Origin: Sulfurimonas sp.
GTDB lineage: Bacteria; Campylobacterota; Campylobacteria; Campylobacterales; Sulfurimonadaceae
DNA: 9,518 nucleotides
NCBI RefSeq assembly: GCF_023229105.1
Contig: NZ_JALNZY010000075.1
Span: 1-9,518 of the forward strand
Reading direction: 5' to 3'
Of the stretch, positions 1 to 5,610 are shown in pieces. The notes beneath the pieces were generated by a model. It saw nothing but the letters and a program-made list of their open reading frames with translations, made no database searches and was not told where the DNA came from. Made by a program: the position numbers and the translations under genes. How positions within the stretch are numbered: the stretch's first letter is position 1; the number at the start of each line of letters is the position of its first letter.

Positions 1-77
1 GGATTATTAGATTAAATCACAATAAAAATTATCTTTTTCCTCTAAAATATGGAAAAGTTCAGTCAATGGACTGGTAA
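1..77 (+). CDS. tolB: TolB, C-terminal end (partial)
   Basis: This is the last 24 codons of a gene entering from the left edge, read in the third frame from base 3 to a TAA at 75-77. The visible residues include IIRLNHNKNYLFPLKYG and end in SMDW. This resembles the final beta-propeller blade of TolB as I remember it from Campylobacterota. TolB is the periplasmic beta-propeller protein that binds Pal and links it to the inner-membrane TolQRA motor. The pal and cpoB genes directly downstream support the call strongly, since tolB-pal-cpoB is the standard order. The fragment is too short for independent domain recognition, so the identification rests on sequence flavour plus context. Confidence 0.8.
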   Translation, partial: IIRLNHNKNYLFPLKYGKVQSMDW

Positions 78-110
78 TCGCATGATTATAAAAAAATATT
101 AATTTTATTT

Positions 111-119
111 TGGTACAAT
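111..119 (+). promoter_or_regulatory. Probable extended -10 promoter for pal
   Basis: TGGTACAAT is a TGn-extended -10 element with one mismatch to TATAAT (hexamer 114-119). It lies in the AT-rich tolB-pal gap and would start transcription about 20-25 nt before the pal ATG. The same TTTGGTAYAAT pattern recurs upstream of yebC and of the divergent hypothetical gene. Sigma-70 promoters in this phylum typically have a strong extended -10 and little -35. It would give pal and cpoB a promoter separate from tolB. Confidence 0.5.
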
Positions 120-148
120 CACGGCAACTAAATTTTAAGGTAGAAAAA

Positions 149-721
149 ATGAAAAGCATTGTAATCTCTAGTGCGATAGCAGCACTTTTAGTATTAAGCG
201 GGTGTGGGGATAAAGATCCAAAGATTGATGATTCAGCAAGTGGTATGAAGCAAGAAGTATTGCAAGATCCATCAGCTCAAGAAGTTGCGCCGATTCAAAC
301 AGAGACTGTATCATCTAGCGAAGCTGCAATCATGAATGATGGTAGTGCTAATGAGACAGGTACTCAAGCTATGATGAGGATTGAAAAAGAGTTATTGAGT
401 ATATATTTTGATTTTGACAAGTTCAACATAAGAAGTGATATGCAAGGGAATCTATCTACCGATTCAAATATTGCAAATACTAAAGCTAAAGATTTCTCTA
501 TCAAGTTAGAGGGAAATTGTGATGAGTGGGGAAGTGATGAGTATAACTTTGCACTTGGACTAAAAAGAGCTAACACAGTTAAAAAAGCTCTTGTTGCAGA
601 GGGAGTTAACACTAATCGTATTTCTATGGTAAGTTTTGGCGAGAGTAACCCTGTGTGCAATGACAAAACTAAAGATTGCTGGGCTAAAAATCGTAGAGTT
701 GATTTCAAACTTTTACCATAA
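149..721 (+). CDS. pal: Pal, peptidoglycan-associated outer-membrane lipoprotein
   Basis: Pal anchors the outer membrane to peptidoglycan and is the outer partner of the TolQRA-TolB energy-transducing system used in envelope constriction. The 190-residue protein starts at an ATG with AAGG 8 nt upstream. An in-frame TTG at 110 would only add an unconvincing extension ahead of the signal sequence. Residues 1-19 form a lipoprotein signal peptide with lipobox LSGC, so Cys19 should be lipidated. A low-complexity Ser/Glu/Ala linker follows (about 20-80), then an OmpA-like domain (about 82-190). Visible OmpA motifs are YFDFD (86-90), EGNCDEWG (121-128), EYNFALG (131-137) and AKNRRVDF (179-186). Asp125 and the Arg182/183 pair fit the diaminopimelate-binding residues. 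Cys170 and Cys177 could form a disulfide near the C-terminus. The canonical GH.DERG segment reads GNCDEWG here. The gene follows tolB and sits 3 nt before cpoB. Confidence 0.93.
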   Translation: MKSIVISSAIAALLVLSGCGDKDPKIDDSASGMKQEVLQDPSAQEVAPIQTETVSSSEAAIMNDGSANETGTQAMMRIEKELLSIYFDFDKFNIRSDMQGNLSTDSNIANTKAKDFSIKLEGNCDEWGSDEYNFALGLKRANTVKKALVAEGVNTNRISMVSFGESNPVCNDKTKDCWAKNRRVDFKLLP

Positions 722-724
722 TAA

Positions 725-1645
725 ATGAACAAAACTAAAAAGATTGCTATATTAGCAATACTCCTTCCTTCCTATTTTTTCGGTGCCGAACCTTCTGCGT
801 TTGGTGCTGGGGATTTAAATAATCCCAATCCCTATGGTCTAACTTCTACTGAGACAGTTTTGCTCGAAACTAAAAAAAATCTCAACAAAGTTGTTGTAAA
901 AAGCAACAATCAAGCAAATGAAGTCGAATCTCTTAGACAGAGAGTTGATGGATTACAGACTATTATTGAGAGCATCAGCACATCTTCACATGAAAATAGG
1001 CTCAAAATAAAATCTTTGTCTGATGAGAATGCACTTAGAAATGAGTATGAGAAGAGAGTGTCTAAATCTATTGGCGATAATAGTGAAGCTGTTGTTATCA
1101 ATACTAAAGAGATAGAAAAAATAAATCTTCTTATAATTGAGATTTCTAAGATTGTTGACTCCATTAATGAATCATACGTTAGTAAAAGTGAGTTTAATTC
1201 ACTAGTAAATGATGTAAACAAATTTAAAGATCTTGTAGCAAAAGAGTTAAAATATAATACTGCACCAAAAAAATCTTCAAATGAAGGCATGTCAAGTGGA
1301 GATATTGAGACAAAAGCTAAAGAACTTTATGATAGTAAAAATTATAGCCAAGCTATAAAATACTATAAACAATTAGTAGAAAAAAATTATAAACCAGCGC
1401 GTTCTCACTATATGATAGGAGAGATAGAGTATTACAGCAAAAACTACGCTGAGGCAATAGCTTATTTTAAAAAAAGTGCATCGCTTTATGCTAAGGCAGA
1501 TTATATGCCGGTATTAATGCTCCATACTGCAATTTCAATGGACAAAACAGGAGATAAAAAAAATGCTGCAACTTTTTATGATGCGGTAATTTCACAATAT
1601 CCAAACAGTGAAGCTGCAAAAATTGCAAAAAAACAAATTAAATAA
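725..1645 (+). CDS. cpoB: CpoB/YbgF-like periplasmic coiled-coil TPR protein
   Basis: CpoB (YbgF) is the periplasmic Tol-Pal accessory protein that, in E. coli, coordinates septal peptidoglycan synthesis with outer-membrane constriction. The 306-residue product opens with a Sec signal peptide (MNKTKKIAILAILL..., cleavage likely near residues 20-22). A short NPNPYGLTSTE segment follows, then a long heptad-rich charged region (about 45-165) that should form a coiled coil. The C-terminal third (about 192-306) contains TPR-type repeats: AKELYDSKNYSQAIKYYKQL, then IGEIEYYSKNYAEAIAYFKK, then TGDKKNAATFYDAVISQYPN. It is longer than E. coli CpoB (about 260 residues), mainly in the coiled coil. The start lies only 3 nt after the pal stop with no clear Shine-Dalgarno, suggesting translational coupling to pal. 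The family call rests on architecture plus the tolB-pal context. A generic TPR protein is the alternative. Confidence 0.85.
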   Translation: MNKTKKIAILAILLPSYFFGAEPSAFGAGDLNNPNPYGLTSTETVLLETKKNLNKVVVKSNNQANEVESLRQRVDGLQTIIESISTSSHENRLKIKSLSDENALRNEYEKRVSKSIGDNSEAVVINTKEIEKINLLIIEISKIVDSINESYVSKSEFNSLVNDVNKFKDLVAKELKYNTAPKKSSNEGMSSGDIETKAKELYDSKNYSQAIKYYKQLVEKNYKPARSHYMIGEIEYYSKNYAEAIAYFKKSASLYAKADYMPVLMLHTAISMDKTGDKKNAATFYDAVISQYPNSEAAKIAKKQIK

Positions 1646-1646
1646 A

Positions 1647-1671
1647 ACAGCAATCTTTTTGTAATTGCTGT
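1647..1671. terminator. 8-bp hairpin after cpoB, possible weak terminator
   Basis: ACAGCAAT (1647-1654) and ATTGCTGT (1664-1671) are perfect inverted repeats around a 9-nt loop, beginning 2 nt after the cpoB stop. On the plus strand no T-run follows the stem, so intrinsic termination of cpoB would be weak. On the minus strand the stem is followed by a T-rich stretch, but no minus-strand gene ends here. It lies directly against the putative slyD promoter, so it may instead mark the operon boundary or affect mRNA stability. Confidence 0.4.
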
Positions 1672-1676
1672 AATTA

Positions 1677-1685
1677 TGATAAAAT
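1677..1685 (+). promoter_or_regulatory. Probable extended -10 promoter for slyD
   Basis: TGATAAAAT reads as a TGn-extended -10 (hexamer TAAAAT, 1680-1685), 25 nt before the slyD start codon. It follows the cpoB hairpin, in the right place to begin a slyD-regulator-fabD transcript. No convincing -35 is present, as is usual in this phylum. Confidence 0.4.
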
Positions 1686-1710
1686 CACAAAAAAATAAAA
1701 GGCATATAAA

Positions 1711-2223
1711 ATGGCAATAGTAACAAATCAAATTGTATCTATAGAGTATGAGGTAAAAGACGGCAAAAAAGTTGTAGATAGTAATATCGGTAGTGAACCG
1801 TTAGTGTTTATGTTTGGAAAAGGTCAGATAATTCCGGGACTAGAAAACGCAATTGCAAATATGTCTATAGGTGAAAAAGCAGAAGTTTTAGTAAAAGCTA
1901 AAGATGCATATGGTGAATATGAAGCAGAGGCTATGCAAGAGGTTCCAAGAGATCAATTTGCAGGAATTGAATTAGAAGTCGGGATGTCTCTTTATGGGCA
2001 AGGCGAAGATGGCGGAACCGTTCAAGTTACTGTAAAAGAGATAGGCGAAGAGAGTGTAATAATTGATTTCAATCACCCTTTAGCGGGTAAAGATTTGGCT
2101 TTTGCTGTATCGATAAATAACATTAGAGAAGCATCTGCTGAAGAACTTATGAGTGGTATTCCTGTAGAAAACCAACATGACGATTGTTGTGGTACAGGTA
2201 GTGGCACTGGTTGTGGATGCTAG
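1711..2223 (+). CDS. slyD: SlyD-type FKBP peptidyl-prolyl cis-trans isomerase
   Basis: SlyD is a cytoplasmic FKBP-family prolyl isomerase and chaperone. Its metal-binding tail helps supply nickel for metalloenzyme maturation, chiefly hydrogenases, in species that have been studied. The 170-residue protein shows the FKBP signature FGKGQIIPGLE (35-45), DAYGEY (65-70), an inserted-in-flap chaperone domain (about 72-125), and the SlyD hallmark NHPLAGKDLAF (121-131) returning to the FKBP core. The tail after residue 155 is short but rich in ligands: His156, Asp157, Asp158, Cys159, Cys160, Cys168 and Cys170, with Gly/Thr/Ser spacers. It is much shorter than the His-rich E. coli tail. The ATG has AAAAGG 8 nt upstream. 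The last bases overlap the start of the next gene, which suggests coupling. Nickel as the in vivo metal is inferred from the family. Confidence 0.93.
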   Translation: MAIVTNQIVSIEYEVKDGKKVVDSNIGSEPLVFMFGKGQIIPGLENAIANMSIGEKAEVLVKAKDAYGEYEAEAMQEVPRDQFAGIELEVGMSLYGQGEDGGTVQVTVKEIGEESVIIDFNHPLAGKDLAFAVSINNIREASAEELMSGIPVENQHDDCCGTGSGTGCGC

Positions 2224-2962
2224 TTATATAACTGCTTGTGCATCTTCGGCACAGGCATTTAAGAGTGCAACTCTTTTAAAAACATTAAATGTCAACTCTT
2301 TGATAACTGGAGAGACAGGCGTCGGCAAGAGAACTTTAGCTCATTATATACTTCCGGATGCTCCGATACTTGATGCATCAAATTATGATGAACTTTTAAC
2401 AACTCTTGGGCGCGTTAATAAGATATTAATTGTAAATTTAGAAAACTCCCCTAACATTAAAAAAACTCTAGATCTTTTAAGTAGTAGAAATATTAGGGCA
2501 GTTGCAACTGCAAAAAGTTCATATAACAATAAAGATGTGGATAAATTTTTTAGTGTTAAGTTTGAGATACCTCCTCTTGCAAAGAGACCTGAAGATGTTA
2601 AGGAGCTAATTAAAAAATTCACTAAAGAAGCATCTTTGCTTTTTTCTTCAAAAGATGAGATTAAAATCAAAAATTTTAAGCCAGATTTGAGTGAAAATGC
2701 AAACTCTTTAAGAAGACAAGTTATTATAAAGTATCTTTTGCAAGATATACATGAAGATGAGCTGATGGATATTATCCAAAACTATCTAGTAGATAAATTA
2801 GGTTCTAATTGTGACTATAAAAATTTTTTACATCTTTATGAAGTTCCTATTATAAAAGCAGGGCTTCAAAGATTCAAATCACAACTGCAGCTTTCAGATA
2901 AGCTGGGGCTAAACAGAAATACTTTAAGAAAAAAAATCTCTGAGAATAGTAGATATTTATAA
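2213..2962 (+). CDS. Degenerate NtrC-like P-loop protein with Fis-type HTH
   Basis: I do not recognise a named gene. The architecture is that of a shortened sigma-54 activator. With the GTG at 2213 as start (249 residues), GETGVGKR (33-40) is a Walker A loop of NtrC type. ILIVNLEN (71-78) sits where Walker B should be but lacks the DE pair. NIRAVATAKSSY (93-104) resembles sensor I. FEIPPLAKRPEDVKEL (117-132) matches the NtrC segment LPPLReRpeDI..L. GLQRFKSQLQLSDKLGLNRNTLRKK (about 217-241) is a clear Fis-family helix-turn-helix. The region that would carry the sigma-54-contacting GAFTGA loop is absent, so it probably does not activate sigma-54 promoters by the usual mechanism. An ATG at 2177 is also open but would overlap slyD by 47 nt and add an artefact-like hydrophobic stretch. 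Neither start has a good Shine-Dalgarno, so translation is probably coupled to slyD. The stop is 11 nt before fabD. Its regulatory target is unknown. Confidence 0.8.
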   Translation: MDASYITACASSAQAFKSATLLKTLNVNSLITGETGVGKRTLAHYILPDAPILDASNYDELLTTLGRVNKILIVNLENSPNIKKTLDLLSSRNIRAVATAKSSYNNKDVDKFFSVKFEIPPLAKRPEDVKELIKKFTKEASLLFSSKDEIKIKNFKPDLSENANSLRRQVIIKYLLQDIHEDELMDIIQNYLVDKLGSNCDYKNFLHLYEVPIIKAGLQRFKSQLQLSDKLGLNRNTLRKKISENSRYL

Positions 2963-2973
2963 GAAGGAAACAG

Positions 2974-3918
2974 ATGAAAAAAATAGCAATGATTTTTGCA
3001 GGGCAGGGCTCTCAAGCAGTAGGAATGGGAAAAGATTTTTATGATAACTCGGATATTGCAAAAGAGATGTTTGAAGAGGCAGGCAAAAGAGCCGGATTAA
3101 GATTTGAGGAGCTGATTTTTGGCGAGCATGACTTGTTAAATCAAACTGCATATACACAGCCGGCAATTCTTTTAATCCAGATGGTGGCTTATCGCCTCTT
3201 TAAAGAGAAGTGTCCTGATATAAAGGCTGAGTTGTTTTTAGGTCACTCCTTGGGTGAATTTTCTGCTCTTTGTGCAAGCGGTGCTATTGATTATGTTGAT
3301 GCTGTTGAGCTTGTTCATAGACGTGGGCAGCTTATGCAGGACGCATGCAGTGATATTGAAGCCGGAATGATGGTTGTTATGGGGCTTGACGATGAGAGTG
3401 TTGAGAAAATTTGTGCTGATGCACAAAGTCAAAGAAAAAAAGTTTGGCCGGCAAACTATAATCAAGATGGACAGCTTGTTGTAGCTGGCATGAAGAGTGA
3501 TTTAGAGTCTTTAGAGCAGACATTTAAAAATGCGGGTGCTAAAAGAGCACTTCTTCTAAACATGTCAGTAGCTAGCCATTGTGAGCTTTTATCTCCTGCA
3601 CAAATTCCACTTAAGAGTTTAATGGAGGGGATGATTGAGGATAATTTTGAAGCTCCTGTCATCTCAAATGTTACTGCGACAGGATACTCTACTAAAGATA
3701 AAGCAATCGAACTTTTAACTGAACAACTTATAAAACCAGTAAAATATAAACAGTCAATTTTGGCAATTGCCGATAGCGTAGATATTGCAATTGAGTTTGG
3801 AAATGGGGCAACGCTTAAAGGGTTAAACAAAAGAATCGCTCCAAACCTTGAGACTTATACTGTTTCAGACATGAAATCACTGCTAGAAGTTGTAGAGAAA
3901 ATTTGTAACGAAGATTAG
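2974..3918 (+). CDS. fabD: Malonyl-CoA:ACP transacylase FabD
   Basis: FabD transfers malonyl from malonyl-CoA to holo-acyl carrier protein, supplying the extender unit for type II fatty acid synthesis in the cytoplasm. The 314-residue length is typical (E. coli has 309). Active-site features are visible in order: GQGSQ (10-14), nucleophile Ser92 in GHSLGE (90-95), malonate-carboxylate-binding Arg117 in HRRGQ (115-119), catalytic His202 in ASHCELLSPA (200-209), and the C-terminal GNGATLKGLNKRI (276-288), matching the GPGkvLtGLnkRi block. The ATG has AAGGA 5 nt upstream and follows the preceding gene by 11 nt, implying the same transcript. The gene is intact with no missing catalytic residue. 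It is separated here from the usual fabH/fabG/acpP cluster, as in other Campylobacterota as I recall. Confidence 0.97.
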   Translation: MKKIAMIFAGQGSQAVGMGKDFYDNSDIAKEMFEEAGKRAGLRFEELIFGEHDLLNQTAYTQPAILLIQMVAYRLFKEKCPDIKAELFLGHSLGEFSALCASGAIDYVDAVELVHRRGQLMQDACSDIEAGMMVVMGLDDESVEKICADAQSQRKKVWPANYNQDGQLVVAGMKSDLESLEQTFKNAGAKRALLLNMSVASHCELLSPAQIPLKSLMEGMIEDNFEAPVISNVTATGYSTKDKAIELLTEQLIKPVKYKQSILAIADSVDIAIEFGNGATLKGLNKRIAPNLETYTVSDMKSLLEVVEKICNED

Positions 3919-3985
3919 ACTGCCTAGGCTTAATCGCTCAAATTTGGAAGAGGCTACATCTATAAGTTTTATGATGCAAAAATAG

Positions 3986-3994
3986 TGTATAAAT
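3986..3994 (+). promoter_or_regulatory. Possible -10 element for mtnN
   Basis: TGTATAAAT contains a good -10 hexamer TATAAA (3988-3993) preceded directly by TG, 36 nt before the mtnN start. It lies in the 111-nt fabD-mtnN gap, the longest plus-strand gap of the left block. The gap also contains the 8-bp palindrome GCCTAGGC (3922-3929) just after the fabD stop, with no T-run. A separate mtnN promoter is plausible, but no -35 is visible. Confidence 0.3.
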
Positions 3995-4029
3995 AAAAAG
4001 AGTAAAAATATTGAAAGATAAGGAGTTAG

Positions 4030-4728
4030 ATGAAAATAGCAATTATGGGGGCTATGCCTGAGGAGATCGCTCCAATACTTGAAAAGGTAGGCTCGTATAA
4101 AACAGTAGAGTATGCGGGAAATAGATATTATGAGGCAACATATAGAGGTGTTGCGCTGGTAATAGCGTACTCTAAAATAGGAAAAGTTTTTTCAACTCTG
4201 ACTGCTACAACTATGATTGAGCATTTTGGAGCAACAAAGCTTCTATTTTCAGGAGTTGCTGGAGCAATATCTCCTACTCTTAAAGTTGGAGATTTAATCG
4301 TTGCTACAAAACTTGCTCAACATGACTTGGATATTACGGCATTCGGGCATCCTTTTGGCTATGTTCCCGAGGGAGCTGTTTTTGTTAACTCGGATATAGA
4401 GATGATAAAGATGAGCAAAGAGGTCGCCAAAAGTATGGGTAAAAGCGTGCAGGAGGGGATTATCGCAACAGGTGATCAGTTTGTGGCAAATGAAGAGAGA
4501 AAAAACTGGATTGGCGCTACATTTGAAGCTGATGCTTTGGAGATGGAAGGTGGAAGTGTCGCGGTAGTTTGCAATGCTTTAAATGTTCCCTTTTTTATAC
4601 TCAGAGCCATTAGTGATGCCGCAGACATGGATGCAAGCTTTAGCTTTGATGAATTTTTAGATACCAGCGCTAAAGAGAGTGCTGAGTTTGTTATGAAAAT
4701 GGTGGACAGAATTGTCCTTGCATCTTAG
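4030..4728 (+). CDS. mtnN: 5'-methylthioadenosine/S-adenosylhomocysteine nucleosidase
   Basis: MtnN (Pfs) cleaves the adenine N-glycosidic bond of 5'-methylthioadenosine and S-adenosylhomocysteine, recycling products of SAM metabolism and feeding LuxS where present. In Helicobacter and Campylobacter the same enzyme hydrolyses 6-amino-6-deoxyfutalosine in menaquinone synthesis, and this is likely here too. The 232-residue length is standard. MGAMPEE (6-12) supplies Glu12, SGVAGA (74-79) is the phosphorylase/nucleosidase core, QHDLD (97-101), ATGDQF (146-151), EMEG with Glu173 (171-174) for ribose binding, and RAISDAAD (192-199) with the catalytic acid Asp196. The ATG has AAGGAG 4 nt upstream. 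It lies 111 nt after fabD with its own possible promoter. The dual substrate range cannot be told from sequence alone. Confidence 0.95.
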   Translation: MKIAIMGAMPEEIAPILEKVGSYKTVEYAGNRYYEATYRGVALVIAYSKIGKVFSTLTATTMIEHFGATKLLFSGVAGAISPTLKVGDLIVATKLAQHDLDITAFGHPFGYVPEGAVFVNSDIEMIKMSKEVAKSMGKSVQEGIIATGDQFVANEERKNWIGATFEADALEMEGGSVAVVCNALNVPFFILRAISDAADMDASFSFDEFLDTSAKESAEFVMKMVDRIVLAS

Positions 4729-4733
4729 AACGC

Positions 4734-4829
4734 GAAATGAACAAAGCTCATTTTACTATGCTAACGTTATATTTTGTTATATGCTTTGAAATTGCATACA
4801 ACATATATACTCAGCGTAAAGCTCACGCT
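4734..4829. repeat. Three short inverted repeats in the mtnN-ttcA gap
   Basis: The 120-nt gap holds three hairpin-forming repeats. AAATGA (4735-4740) pairs with TCATTT (4748-4753) just after the mtnN stop and is followed by only one further T, so any termination would be weak. TGTTATATGC (4775-4784) faces GCATACAACA (4794-4803) with 9 of 10 positions complementary around a 9-nt AT-rich centre, and the left arm contains a possible extended -10 (TGTTATATG). AGCGT (4813-4817) pairs with ACGCT (4825-4829) 9 nt before the AGGAG ribosome-binding site of the next gene. The middle one has the size and symmetry of an operator for a dimeric regulator, but no known binding consensus was recognised. Confidence 0.4.
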
Positions 4830-4848
4830 CAGACAATAGGAGCTTAAA

Positions 4849-5607
4849 ATGTCGATTAAATTATCTAAAAAAATTATGAGTAAGCTTGGAAAAACAAATG
4901 CTGAATTTGGTCTGATAGAAGAGGGCGATAAGATATTGGTGGGGTTAAGCGGCGGAAAAGATTCACTAACTCTAGTTCACGCATTAAAAGAGCAACAGCG
5001 CAGAGCACCATTTAAATTTGAGTTTATCGCAGTCACTGTTTCATACGGGATGGGTGAAAATTTTGACAAACTTATTGCGCACTGCAGGGAGCATGAGATT
5101 ATTCATGTTATTCATGATACGCAAATTTATGATTTAGCAGGTAAAAAAATTAGAAAAAACTCCTCATTTTGTAGTTTTTTTTCACGCATGAGAAGAGGTT
5201 CCCTCTACAGTGCAGCACAAAATCATGGCTGTAATAAAGTTGCTCTTGGACATCATATGGATGATGCTGCAGAGAGTTTTTTTATGAATTTTATCTACAA
5301 TGGGCAGATGCGCTCACTTGCACCAAAATATAGAGCAGAAAATGGTTTGATTGTCATACGCCCTTTGATACAGATGCGGGAGCGTCAATTAGCAGCATTT
5401 GTGCTTGATAATGATATTGTGACTATTGGGGATGAAGCGTGTCCGTCGATGAGATTTGATGTAAAAATGCCGCATGCAAGAGCAGATACAAAGGAGATGT
5501 TATCTAAGATGGAAAAAGAGTTTCCCTCGCTTTTTACAAGCTTAAATGCTGCGTTTAAAAATATCTCTGTAGATACTTTTTTTGATAAAGAGAAGTTTAA
5601 TATTTAG
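4849..5607 (+). CDS. TtcA-like PP-loop tRNA-thiolation family protein
   Basis: The protein belongs to the PP-loop ATPase family that adenylates a tRNA base before sulfur insertion. TtcA itself makes 2-thiocytidine at position 32. SGGKDS (34-39) is the pyrophosphate-binding loop and LGHHMDDAAESFFMNFIYNG (133-152) is the second family signature. IRPLI..RERQL (170-181) and the DEAC segment (195-198) are also family-typical. True TtcA binds a [4Fe-4S] cluster through a CxxC pair just before RLRRG plus a distal Cys. Here the region reads FCSFFSRMRRG: Cys108 is kept but the second position is Phe111, and Cys198 may be the distal ligand. The substrate could therefore differ, so I leave the symbol empty although pipelines would likely write ttcA. 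Length (252) is slightly short for the family. AGGAG lies 6 nt before the ATG. It ends 3 nt from a convergent gene with no convincing terminator between them. Confidence 0.85.
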   Translation: MSIKLSKKIMSKLGKTNAEFGLIEEGDKILVGLSGGKDSLTLVHALKEQQRRAPFKFEFIAVTVSYGMGENFDKLIAHCREHEIIHVIHDTQIYDLAGKKIRKNSSFCSFFSRMRRGSLYSAAQNHGCNKVALGHHMDDAAESFFMNFIYNGQMRSLAPKYRAENGLIVIRPLIQMRERQLAAFVLDNDIVTIGDEACPSMRFDVKMPHARADTKEMLSKMEKEFPSLFTSLNAAFKNISVDTFFDKEKFNI

Positions 5608-5610
5608 ACT

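Noticed and set aside
110..148. N-terminal extension of Pal from a TTG at 110
   Set aside because: It would place 13 residues before a normal lipoprotein signal peptide and overlaps the predicted promoter. The ATG at 149 has a good ribosome-binding site.
872..879. A8 tract in cpoB, with similar 8-base runs at 1556-1563 and in the TtcA-like and gspF genes, as phase-variation sites
   Set aside because: Runs of eight A or T are expected in AT-rich coding DNA. All frames are intact, and phase-variable tracts in this phylum are usually G or C runs in surface-structure genes.
910..1290. 126-codon minus-strand open frame opposite cpoB
   Set aside because: It overlaps the coiled-coil region of cpoB, whose low-complexity codons leave the reverse frame open, and shows no start signals or domain.
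3238..3830. Two minus-strand open frames inside fabD
   Set aside because: Both sit wholly within fabD, whose catalytic motifs are intact, and have shadow-frame composition without recognisable domains.
3922..3929. GCCTAGGC palindrome after fabD as a terminator
   Set aside because: It is an 8-bp palindrome with no loop and no following T-run, so it cannot form a terminator hairpin. One short palindrome is likely by chance.
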